Assembly (NCBI GenBank): GCA_017993055.1
Contig: JAGONM010000017.1
Span: 1-64,000, forward strand
Direction: 5' to 3'
DNA: 64,000 bases
DNA from: Armatimonadota bacterium
GTDB taxonomy: Bacteria > Armatimonadota > UBA5829 > DTJY01
The notes under the pieces were generated by a model. That model had not been told where the DNA came from. It saw only the letters and a program-made list of their open reading frames with translations, and ran no database searches. Positions 34,711-41,556 of the stretch are shown in pieces. The position numbers and the translations under genes are program-made. Within the stretch, counting starts at the first letter, position 1; each line of letters opens with the position of its first letter.

Positions 34711-35784
34711 ATGAACAGAAACCTCAGAACTATCCTTGTCGGGCTTGTTGCCCTGTGTCTTTTTGCATCATATCCGCTCCAAGCGGCCCTCGCCCGCCCG
34801 ATGCACGAGTTCCCGCGCGTCGGCAAGTACGAAGTCCTCTGCGGCGATTTCCACATGCACACGCAGTACTCCGACGGCAGGTTCAAGCCCCGTGAGCGAG
34901 TCGTCGAGGCATGGCAGCACGGGTACGATGCCGTCGCCATCACCGACCACGGAAGCTGCAAGTCCTACGCCGAGGCTCTTCCCCTCGCTCAGTCGCTGGG
35001 TATCGTCCTCATCAGGGGCATGGAGAGCGGCATGGCGATAGGCGAGCACTACGTGCTGATAGGTTTCTCCGACAAGTACGAACCGCAGAACTCCCACAAG
35101 TGGGCCGACAAGCCCGGCGCGGAGACCGCCTTCTACCAGGACCAGATGCGCGAGGTGAAGGCGAACGCCGGACTCATCATCTGGGCGCACCCGCACACCG
35201 GCTTCCGCGACCCGACCAAGTGGGGCATCGCTCAGGGTGTCATCCAGGGCGTCGAGGTCAAGAACGGCGTCGTCGGCCAGGGCTGGAACACGACCCTGAC
35301 CCACGGCTCCTGGTGCTATCCGAACGGCTTCGACTGGGGGCTGGAGAACAACCTTGCCGTCTTCGCCAACTCCGACGAACACGGTGCGAGAGGCGCCGAA
35401 CAGGGGCCGATCACCCTGCTGCTCGTCGAGAAGCGCACGGCGAAGGGCGTGATGGACGCTGTCCGCGCGCGAAGGACCGTCGCCTGGTTCGACGGCATGC
35501 TGTGGGGCCGGAAGGAGCTTCTGACGGACCTCGTGGGCGGCATGGTGAAGGCTCGGCGCACCGAAGACGGAAGCGGCGCGACACAGTTGCGCCTCGAGAA
35601 CCTCGGCCCGGTTCCGCTGAAGGCGAGGCTTCAGGCGAAGTGCGCGCCGACCGACCCGATCTCCATCGGCCCGTATGAGAGCGTCCTCATCGAGTGTCCC
35701 GACCTTCCGCAGAACCTCAATGTTCAGTGGGACAACATCTGGATCAACCCCAGGGAGAATCTCTTAACGCGGTTGGGAGAGTAA
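34711..35784 (+). CDS. secreted PHP-domain metallophosphoesterase-like protein
   Basis: A 357-aa protein with a signal peptide (about 1-29). The PHP metal-binding motifs are present in order: CGDFHMHTQYSDGR, AITDHGSCKS, IIWAHPHTGF and FANSDEHGARG. PHP domains bind three metals and hydrolyse phosphoesters; secreted CehA/McbA-like forms may act on phosphate esters in the periplasm. The C-terminal 90 residues form a beta domain. A second PHP protein, without an export signal, is encoded at 50976. GAAGGAG lies about 10 bp upstream of ATG 34711. Confidence 0.85.
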   Translation: MNRNLRTILVGLVALCLFASYPLQAALARPMHEFPRVGKYEVLCGDFHMHTQYSDGRFKPRERVVEAWQHGYDAVAITDHGSCKSYAEALPLAQSLGIVLIRGMESGMAIGEHYVLIGFSDKYEPQNSHKWADKPGAETAFYQDQMREVKANAGLIIWAHPHTGFRDPTKWGIAQGVIQGVEVKNGVVGQGWNTTLTHGSWCYPNGFDWGLENNLAVFANSDEHGARGAEQGPITLLLVEKRTAKGVMDAVRARRTVAWFDGMLWGRKELLTDLVGGMVKARRTEDGSGATQLRLENLGPVPLKARLQAKCAPTDPISIGPYESVLIECPDLPQNLNVQWDNIWINPRENLLTRLGE

Positions 35785-35805
35785 CCGGTAACCAGTGGAC
35801 TTGAC

Positions 35806-35829
35806 TGGTCACTGGACACTGATCACTGG
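35806..35829. repeat. 7-bp-period tract (TGGTCAC type)
   Basis: TGGTCAC, TGGACAC and TGATCAC are followed by TGG, just before the ribosome-binding site of the PPC-domain gene. A similar ACTGGTCACTACC occurs at 41547-41559. Confidence 0.65.
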
Positions 35830-35836
35830 AGGCGCC

Positions 35837-36292
35837 ATGGAATACACGCAGGGCACGCTGGGCAGAGTCTTCCTCGCGAGGTTGAGTGACGGCGATTCGA
35901 TATACGACGCGGTGACCGAGATCGCTTCGAAGGAGAACGTGCGGGTCGGCGCGGTGATGGCGATGGGAGGCATGAGGAGCGGCAAGGTCGTCATCGGCCC
36001 CGAGAGTCCTCACGGCACGGTGGTCCCGATCGTGAAGGAGTTCGACGACGCCCGGGAGCTCGTCGGCTTCGGGACGCTCGTCTGGATTGATGACAAGCCC
36101 TCGCTCCACTTCCACGGCGGGATCGGCAACCACGAGGAGGTCATGATCGGCTGCCCCCGGATCGCGATGTCGGTCTACCTGGTGCTCGAAGTGGTCATCA
36201 TCGAGCTGCTAGGCATCGAGGCGACCCGCGTGATGGACCCGGAGTACGGGGTGCACGTGCTTTCGCTTGTTAGCCCCGTCGGACGCGTCTGA
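35837..36292 (+). CDS. PPC (DUF296) domain protein
   Basis: A 151-aa single-domain protein of the PPC/DUF296 family. VFLARLSDGDSIYDAVTEIA, AVMAMGGMRSGKVVI and PSLHFHGGIGNHEE are the usual blocks, the last supplying the metal-site histidines. Bacterial stand-alone members form trimers; some are annotated as DNA-binding because plant homologues carry AT-hooks, but none is present here. CTGGAGG precedes ATG 35837. Its last residues (SPVGRV) and stop lie inside a 9-bp-period tract (36277-36312), so the original 3' end may have been altered. Confidence 0.88.
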   Translation: MEYTQGTLGRVFLARLSDGDSIYDAVTEIASKENVRVGAVMAMGGMRSGKVVIGPESPHGTVVPIVKEFDDARELVGFGTLVWIDDKPSLHFHGGIGNHEEVMIGCPRIAMSVYLVLEVVIIELLGIEATRVMDPEYGVHVLSLVSPVGRV

Positions 36293-36312
36293 CTCGTCGG
36301 ATCGGTCGGCCG
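36277..36312. repeat. 9-bp-period tract (CGTCGGAC type) spanning a stop codon
   Basis: CGTCGGACG (36277), CGTCTGACT (36286), CGTCGGATC (36295) and GGTCGGCCG (36304). It contains the TGA of the PPC gene (36290-36292) and ends 2 bp before the stop of the convergent fusion gene. Confidence 0.75.
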
Positions 36313-36314
36313 CG

Positions 36315-38315
36315 CTACAGTTCCAGGTTCAGCCACTTGACCTCTTCCGGCGTGAGTTCGATGTCGAGCGCCTCGGTCGAGACGCGCATCTCGTGCAGGT
36401 TCCCCGGCCCCACCAGCGCCCACGTCGGGAACGGCTGATGAAGCACCCACGCGAGCGCGATCTGCACCGGCTGCGCGCCCTTCTTCACCGCCAGTTCTCT
36501 CGCCCGATCGAGCCGCAGGAAGTTGTCCTCCGCGTACCAGCAGTTCACCAACTCTCCCTCGGTCACCCGGTTGCGGTCGCCCCGCACGAAGAACCCCTTC
36601 GCCAGGCTCGACCAGGCCAGCAGCGGGGTCTGAGTCTTCTCGAACCAGGACTTGGAGTCCTCGTCGGCCGATGCGATGCATCCGCCCCATGGCGCCTCGA
36701 CCATCCGCGCGAGGCTGAAGTTGTTGTTCAGCCCGACGAACGGCATGAGGCCCTTCGACTTCGCGTATGCGTTGGCCGCCTCGAAGCGCTCGATGCTCCA
36801 GTTCGAGCCGCCGAACACTCGGATGCGCCCGGCGTTCTTGTGCTCGTTCAGGACATCCACGAACTCGCCGACCGGCACCTCCGGGTTGTCGCGGTGCATC
36901 ATGTAGATGTCCACGTAGTCGGTCTGCAGGCGTTCCAGGGTCTCCATGAGCTGTGAGGTGAGGCTCTCGGGGTAGCAGTGAGGGGTGTGCGCCCCCTTCG
37001 CCAGGATGCTCACCTGCCCGCGAACTCCGCGATTCCTGATCCACTGGCCGAGGGTCCGGTCCACCTGCCCGCCGCCGTAGATGTACGCAGTGTCGAAGCA
37101 GTTGCCGCCGCATCGGAAGAACTCGTCGTACAGGACCGATGCGTAGGGCGCAAGATACGGCGTCGGCGCGACGGGGATGCCCATGATCTCCCGTGAGACC
37201 GGCTTGTCGAGGCCGGGGAGCCGCCCGTACTTCATGCGGTTACCCGGCCGTGCCTCCAGCGGCCGTCCGTCGGCGGTCGGGAAGTCGGCGTCCGGCTTCT
37301 CGATGTCGTATATCTGCCCGATCCCCGCGCGCCACAGGTCGCAGGTCCTCATGTTTCCCAGCGTCTCCTCCGGCGTCATGCACGGATGCGCCGCCTTCCC
37401 ATCGGCAATCCCGGCGGCGAACGCGTCGGCCTCGTAGGAGTAGAGGAACTTCGCCGCCTCCGTCGTCACCTCCTCGGGTTCCTTGCCCGCCCGGTTGACG
37501 ATGAACTTCGCGGTCCCCGGGTCTCTCGTCGGGTTCCACGGGGACGGGACGAAGATGTTCCCGTCCGTGCCGTAGATGCGCACCACGTTGTCCTGGCTCA
37601 GCCGGACGCCCGTGTAGACCCTCGCCAGGATGTCGTTCTCGAAGCGCATCGTGGCGACGGCGTATTCGTCCGCGCCGGTCTCTCCGATGTGGCCCATCGC
37701 CTTGATCTCGGTCGGCTCGTCGTAGGGCTTGCCGTTTGCGGCGCCGGCGATCAGCCGCGCCATGGACGTGCAGTAGCATCCCACGTCGAGGATGCCTCCG
37801 CCGCCGAGCGCGTTCTTGAAGAGCCTGCCCTCCGGGTTGTATCCCGCGTTGAAGCTGAAAGTCGCCTGGATGATGCGCACCTCGCCGATCGCGCCTCCTG
37901 CGACGGTCTCGTAGAGCTTCGCGGTGTGCGGGTGGCTCAGGTACATGAAGGCTTCCATGAGGAATACGTCGTGCAGGCGCGCGGCGTCCACCACGGCGGC
38001 GGCCTGGGCGTAGTCGAGCGTGAGCGGTTTCTCGCAGAGGATGTGCTTGCCGGCCTCCGCCGCCTTGATCGCCCACTCGGAGTGCATCGGATGGGGTGTG
38101 GCGATGTAGACGGCCTGGACGTCGCGGTCTGCGAGCAGGGCCTCGTAGCTCGCGTAACGGCGCTCGATTCCGTGCTCGCCGCCGAACTCGTCGGCCTTCT
38201 CCTGGTTGCGGCTGGCGACCGCGAGGAGTTCTCCGGTCTCCGATCCCTTCACGCCGTTTGCGAATACCCCCGCTATCCGGCCGGTGCTGATGATTCCCCA
38301 TGCGACTCTGCTCAT
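36315..38315 (-). CDS. Gfo/Idh/MocA oxidoreductase fused to an aldo/keto reductase
   Basis: A 666-aa two-enzyme fusion. Residues 1 to about 345 are a Gfo/Idh/MocA dehydrogenase: Rossmann start WGIISTGRIAG, Lys-containing EKP at 95-97, and GGGGILDVGCY near 171-181, as in dihydrodiol and anhydrofructose-type reductases. Residues about 370-666 are an aldo/keto reductase with a full catalytic tetrad Asp408, Tyr413, Lys440 and His474. Both halves look intact. The fusion suggests consecutive or reversible oxidation and reduction of a sugar intermediate with shared NAD(P). It is probably cytoplasmic. GAAAGGAC lies upstream of ATG 38315. Confidence 0.9.
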   Translation of the reverse strand: MSRVAWGIISTGRIAGVFANGVKGSETGELLAVASRNQEKADEFGGEHGIERRYASYEALLADRDVQAVYIATPHPMHSEWAIKAAEAGKHILCEKPLTLDYAQAAAVVDAARLHDVFLMEAFMYLSHPHTAKLYETVAGGAIGEVRIIQATFSFNAGYNPEGRLFKNALGGGGILDVGCYCTSMARLIAGAANGKPYDEPTEIKAMGHIGETGADEYAVATMRFENDILARVYTGVRLSQDNVVRIYGTDGNIFVPSPWNPTRDPGTAKFIVNRAGKEPEEVTTEAAKFLYSYEADAFAAGIADGKAAHPCMTPEETLGNMRTCDLWRAGIGQIYDIEKPDADFPTADGRPLEARPGNRMKYGRLPGLDKPVSREIMGIPVAPTPYLAPYASVLYDEFFRCGGNCFDTAYIYGGGQVDRTLGQWIRNRGVRGQVSILAKGAHTPHCYPESLTSQLMETLERLQTDYVDIYMMHRDNPEVPVGEFVDVLNEHKNAGRIRVFGGSNWSIERFEAANAYAKSKGLMPFVGLNNNFSLARMVEAPWGGCIASADEDSKSWFEKTQTPLLAWSSLAKGFFVRGDRNRVTEGELVNCWYAEDNFLRLDRARELAVKKGAQPVQIALAWVLHQPFPTWALVGPGNLHEMRVSTEALDIELTPEEVKWLNLEL

Positions 38316-38334
38316 TGATGTCCTTTCCTTCGAT

Positions 38335-38398
38335 AGGGCGAAGCATTGGCTGCCGGTTGCCAACAAGTGACGCCTTCGGAAGCCAATGCTTCGCCCCT
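38335..38398. repeat. inverted-repeat element with 17-bp arms
   Basis: AGGGCGAAGCATTGGCT (38335-38351) and its near-complement AGCCAATGCTTCGCCCCT (38381-38398) flank 29 bp. It lies between two minus-strand genes and could fold as a terminator for the agarase-like gene upstream, but there is no T run. Confidence 0.8.
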
Positions 38399-38404
38399 AC
38401 GCGT

Positions 38405-40447
38405 TCACTTCGACTTCATGTGCCGCTCGTACACCTCGGCGTTGACTTCCCTCGCGGCGGAGATCAGCTCCGGGTACGGCGTGTCGGTCACGTCCACCAG
38501 CCCGATGTTGTAGTTCTCCCCGTCGTAGACGCGCCCCGTCAGCGGCTCGTCCACGTACTGGAACCAGTGGCATCCCACGAACGCCGGGCAGTCCGCGACA
38601 CTCTCGACGTAGCGCTTGAAATGCGCCGCGCGGTCGGCCTGGCTCTCCGTGGCGACGAGCCCCGTGTGCAGCATTCCCCTGTCCAGCGCCCCGAAGTGAA
38701 ACTCGCCGATGATGAGCGGCTTCTTCAGGCCGCCCGACCACTGAAGGCAGTCCACCTCGCGCCGATAGATGTTGAAACTGACGACATCCGACACGTCGTC
38801 GCAAGCTCTGACCGCCGCGGGATGGCTCCAGGCGAACCGGCATCCGAGGTAAAGCTGGTTCGGCGCGTGCTTCTTCACGGCCGCGCTGATGGTCTCGAAG
38901 TACCGACGCGCGAAGGCGTACACCCACTCTTCGAGGTACCTCCTGCACGCCTCATTCGGCCTGTCGGGTACTCGGAGCGCCTCCCAGGACGACGCGTCCG
39001 TTCCCCACGCCTCGTTCAGGGCTTCGAGCGATCCGTGCTTCGCCGCGAGCCTCTTGACCATCTCGACGCGGCACGGCTGATCAGGAGGGCTGGCGAGCGG
39101 CCCGCGCTCGACGGCGTCCCAGGCGATCTCGTTGTCCACGAAGTACCCGATGCAGAGCGGGTTTGCGGCGAAACCCCTGATCCCCGCGATGGACGCGTCC
39201 GCCGCGACGGCGTACCTGGGGTCGAATACGTCCGGCATCTTGCCCCAGTAGCCTCCTCCGCCCTCGATGCGCCGGAAGTCGCCGGACACGGATGCGTTCG
39301 CGGTGAAAGGCATCGGGCTGTGCTCGAGCACGTCCGCCGCCGACCAGTTTGCGACCGTGTTGAATCCCCACGCCCTCAGCCGCGCGTAGGAGTTCTCCCG
39401 CCACTTATCGTTCCAACCGTCGCCGTACTTGCGTATCAGGTTCGCCTTGTAGAAGTTGAACGTCCGGCCTCCTCCGCCGATCGCCTCTGCCATGCTGTGC
39501 GCGCCGGAATAGCGTCCGTAGGCGGCCTTGAACTCGCCCTCCGGGTCGGGCAGCCACTCGAACCAGGCCTCGCGCTTCTCGATGAAGGTCTGCTCCCAGT
39601 TGTTCACGCAGTCCGCGCCGATCGAGAGAAAGACGTGCCCCTCCGGCGTGACGAGCCACCAGCGCCCGCCGACCTTCTCCGCGCGGAACCATCCCGTCGC
39701 TTCCAGCTTCGGGCCGCCCATCCACCCGCCGAACCTGTCCCGGCCCGGGAGTTCAGGCGCAGCCCTGAGCGCTTTCTCCTCCTGGATTCGCCTTTCGGCA
39801 GGTTCCTTCTCGTCCACCAGCTTGCCGGGGTAGTCAGCGTGCTTGTACTGGCCGAACCTGTCAACGAACGGCAGGGCGGCCTTCTTGGCCGCCGGGCCGA
39901 ACGTCCTGAAGTTGCTGAGCAAGAGGGTGTGCTCCTTCGCCGGGCGAGGGAGAAACACCTGGAAGGCGGTGATCTTCGCCGGGTCTATCGGCCGGTCCTG
40001 CGAGCCGGACCCGCCGGGGATTCCGCGCATCCCCCAGAACGTCGCCTTGTCGCCGGTGCTGAGCCTCAGGCGGAGGGTCGTCCACTCTCCGGGAGCGGCG
40101 GTCGCGGTGCCGGTGTTGCAGTTGTTCGCCCCGTCCGCGCCCGCGTTGTCCACGCGCATCGAGACGGCCACCGGCTCCTCCTCAGGGTTGAAGACGTCCA
40201 CCGCGAGCCCCGGACTGGCGCTCCAGTCCCAGAGGCCTTCCGGGGGAGTGAAGTACACGTTCGGCCAGTCCACCTTATTGAAGCGAACCCGGAGGGCGGT
40301 TCTGCCGTCCTTAGTGGTAGGCGCCGCCTCGGTATTGACCTGCGCCATGTTCCCCGGCAGCGCGCTCGGGCTGAGCGTCACCGCCGGGGTCTCGTCGGCC
40401 GTCGCGCCGGCCGCCAGGATGCCCGCTATGACCAATGCGGAAACCAT
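38405..40447 (-). CDS. secreted agarase-like glycosidase (GH50-like)
   Basis: A 680-aa protein with a signal peptide (about 1-18). A CBM-like beta domain (about 20-180) precedes the barrel, which starts at GGRWWLVTPEGHVFLSIGAD. FVDNEIAWD holds a candidate acid/base Glu and KPLIIGEFHFGALDRG a candidate nucleophile Glu, and CHWFQYVDEPLTGR follows. The organisation resembles GH50 beta-agarases and related clan GH-A enzymes, so beta-linked galactan or agar-like polymers are plausible substrates, without proof. GGAGGAAACGGGC precedes ATG 40447. Confidence 0.75.
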   Translation of the reverse strand: MVSALVIAGILAAGATADETPAVTLSPSALPGNMAQVNTEAAPTTKDGRTALRVRFNKVDWPNVYFTPPEGLWDWSASPGLAVDVFNPEEEPVAVSMRVDNAGADGANNCNTGTATAAPGEWTTLRLRLSTGDKATFWGMRGIPGGSGSQDRPIDPAKITAFQVFLPRPAKEHTLLLSNFRTFGPAAKKAALPFVDRFGQYKHADYPGKLVDEKEPAERRIQEEKALRAAPELPGRDRFGGWMGGPKLEATGWFRAEKVGGRWWLVTPEGHVFLSIGADCVNNWEQTFIEKREAWFEWLPDPEGEFKAAYGRYSGAHSMAEAIGGGGRTFNFYKANLIRKYGDGWNDKWRENSYARLRAWGFNTVANWSAADVLEHSPMPFTANASVSGDFRRIEGGGGYWGKMPDVFDPRYAVAADASIAGIRGFAANPLCIGYFVDNEIAWDAVERGPLASPPDQPCRVEMVKRLAAKHGSLEALNEAWGTDASSWEALRVPDRPNEACRRYLEEWVYAFARRYFETISAAVKKHAPNQLYLGCRFAWSHPAAVRACDDVSDVVSFNIYRREVDCLQWSGGLKKPLIIGEFHFGALDRGMLHTGLVATESQADRAAHFKRYVESVADCPAFVGCHWFQYVDEPLTGRVYDGENYNIGLVDVTDTPYPELISAAREVNAEVYERHMKSK

Positions 40448-40529
40448 GCCCGTTTCCTCCGGGGAGAGGATAGCACTTCTCTCGCCGAAGGGTCAATGGA
40501 GGGAGAACCCGGCAGTCGGCGAATGAGAA

Positions 40530-40562
40530 CATACGTCCGATGAGTCCCATCCGTTACATTCC
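40530..40562. repeat. 9-bp-period tract between divergent genes
   Basis: CATACGTCC (40530), GATGAGTCC (40539) and CATCCGTTA (40548) are followed by CATTCC. It lies 16 bp upstream of the cupin gene start. Confidence 0.75.
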
Positions 40563-40577
40563 CGGAGAGGAATCGCC

Positions 40578-41393
40578 ATGAAACCGATCACGATGCTGCT
40601 TCTGATACTGACCGCGCTCGCTCCCGCCCTGGCGGAGAGCCCCCCCGCGGGGATCATCGGCGGGGTGGGGCTGACGCATCTGACCGTCTACGAGCAGCGC
40701 CCCGCGCCGGACGGCCTGAACTCAGGCTGCCCGCACGTCCATGCGATTACCGACGAGGCGTACTACGTCCTGAGCGGGAGCGGCAGGGCCGAGCTGCACG
40801 ATATGCAGAACGGCTTCCGCACCGTCGAGCTGAAGCGAGGGGAGTACCTGCAGTTCCCGCCCGGAGTCGTGCACCGCATCGTCAGCACCCGGCGGCTCGT
40901 CATCCTCGCGCTGATGGGCAACGCGGGCCTCGCCGAGCGGGGCGACGCGCGGATCTACTTCGGCAAGGCGGTTGACGACAACCCGGACGAGTTTGCGCGG
41001 CTCGTCGGCCTTGCGAAGGCGAAGGGCCTCGACGGGGCGCTCGAGCGCCGTGACGCGGCGGTGAAGGCGTACATCGGCCTGATGAAGCTCTGGGAGACCG
41101 ATAGGGAAGCGTACTTCCTGGAGTTGAAGCGGTTCGTCGGCGCGCATCTCTCGGCGATGGAGAAGATCAAGCCGAAGTTCGCCGACGCGGTCGCGCAGGG
41201 CCCGCTCCACTGGGGTCAGGTCTCCCAGCAGCGGATCGAGGCGCTTCCGGGCTCCAGGCCGACCTACGACGCAGCCTTCCACGACGGGACGTCCGACTTC
41301 GCCTACGGGATGTGCGGGGTTCTCCGCCCGTTCCTCTCGCTCAAGCCGATTCCCGACGGCAGCGGGAAGGCCTCACCACCGCCGTCACCCTGA
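40578..41393 (+). CDS. secreted cupin-domain protein, 3' end formed by a repeat
   Basis: A 271-aa protein with a signal peptide (about 1-20). A cupin fold follows: CPHVHAITDEAYYVLSGSG supplies two His and a Glu, and LQFPPGVVHRIVS the last His, so a metal site is likely. The C-terminal half is helical (about 140-230) and of unknown role. The reading frame runs into the dispersed 62-bp repeat at 41384, whose CCCTGA provides the stop; the last residues PPSP therefore belong partly to the repeat. The original end may have been different. GAGAGGAATCGCC precedes ATG 40578. Confidence 0.75.
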   Translation: MKPITMLLLILTALAPALAESPPAGIIGGVGLTHLTVYEQRPAPDGLNSGCPHVHAITDEAYYVLSGSGRAELHDMQNGFRTVELKRGEYLQFPPGVVHRIVSTRRLVILALMGNAGLAERGDARIYFGKAVDDNPDEFARLVGLAKAKGLDGALERRDAAVKAYIGLMKLWETDREAYFLELKRFVGAHLSAMEKIKPKFADAVAQGPLHWGQVSQQRIEALPGSRPTYDAAFHDGTSDFAYGMCGVLRPFLSLKPIPDGSGKASPPPSP

Positions 41394-41445
41394 ACTCGAT
41401 TCAGGGTCCACGCCGGTCTGGATGCTGAGTCAAGCTCAGCATGAC
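41384..41445. repeat. 62-bp double-hairpin dispersed repeat, copy C
   Basis: Begins GTCACCCTGAACTCGATTCA and ends CAGCATGAC. The left half is of the CCCTGA/TCAGGG type and the right half TGCTGA/TCAGCA. Its bases 8-10 are the stop codon of the cupin gene. Confidence 0.9.
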
Positions 41446-41477
41446 GGTCTGCGACCGGCGGGACGGCATATCCACGC

Positions 41478-41539
41478 GTCACCCTGAACTCGATTCAGGG
41501 TCCACCCCGGCCTGGATGCTGAAACGATATCAGCATGAC
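41478..41539. repeat. 62-bp double-hairpin dispersed repeat, copy D
   Basis: A tandem partner of copy C, 32 bp downstream, with the same half-types. The right loop differs (AACGATAT instead of GTCAAGC). This is the only tandem pair in the window. Confidence 0.9.
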
Positions 41540-41556
41540 GGTCTGCCCACTGGTCA

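Noticed and set aside
41384-41539. Two tandem near-identical repeats resembling a minimal CRISPR array
   Set aside because: Only two copies, each internally double-palindromic, with the same element dispersed singly at three other sites and no cas genes.
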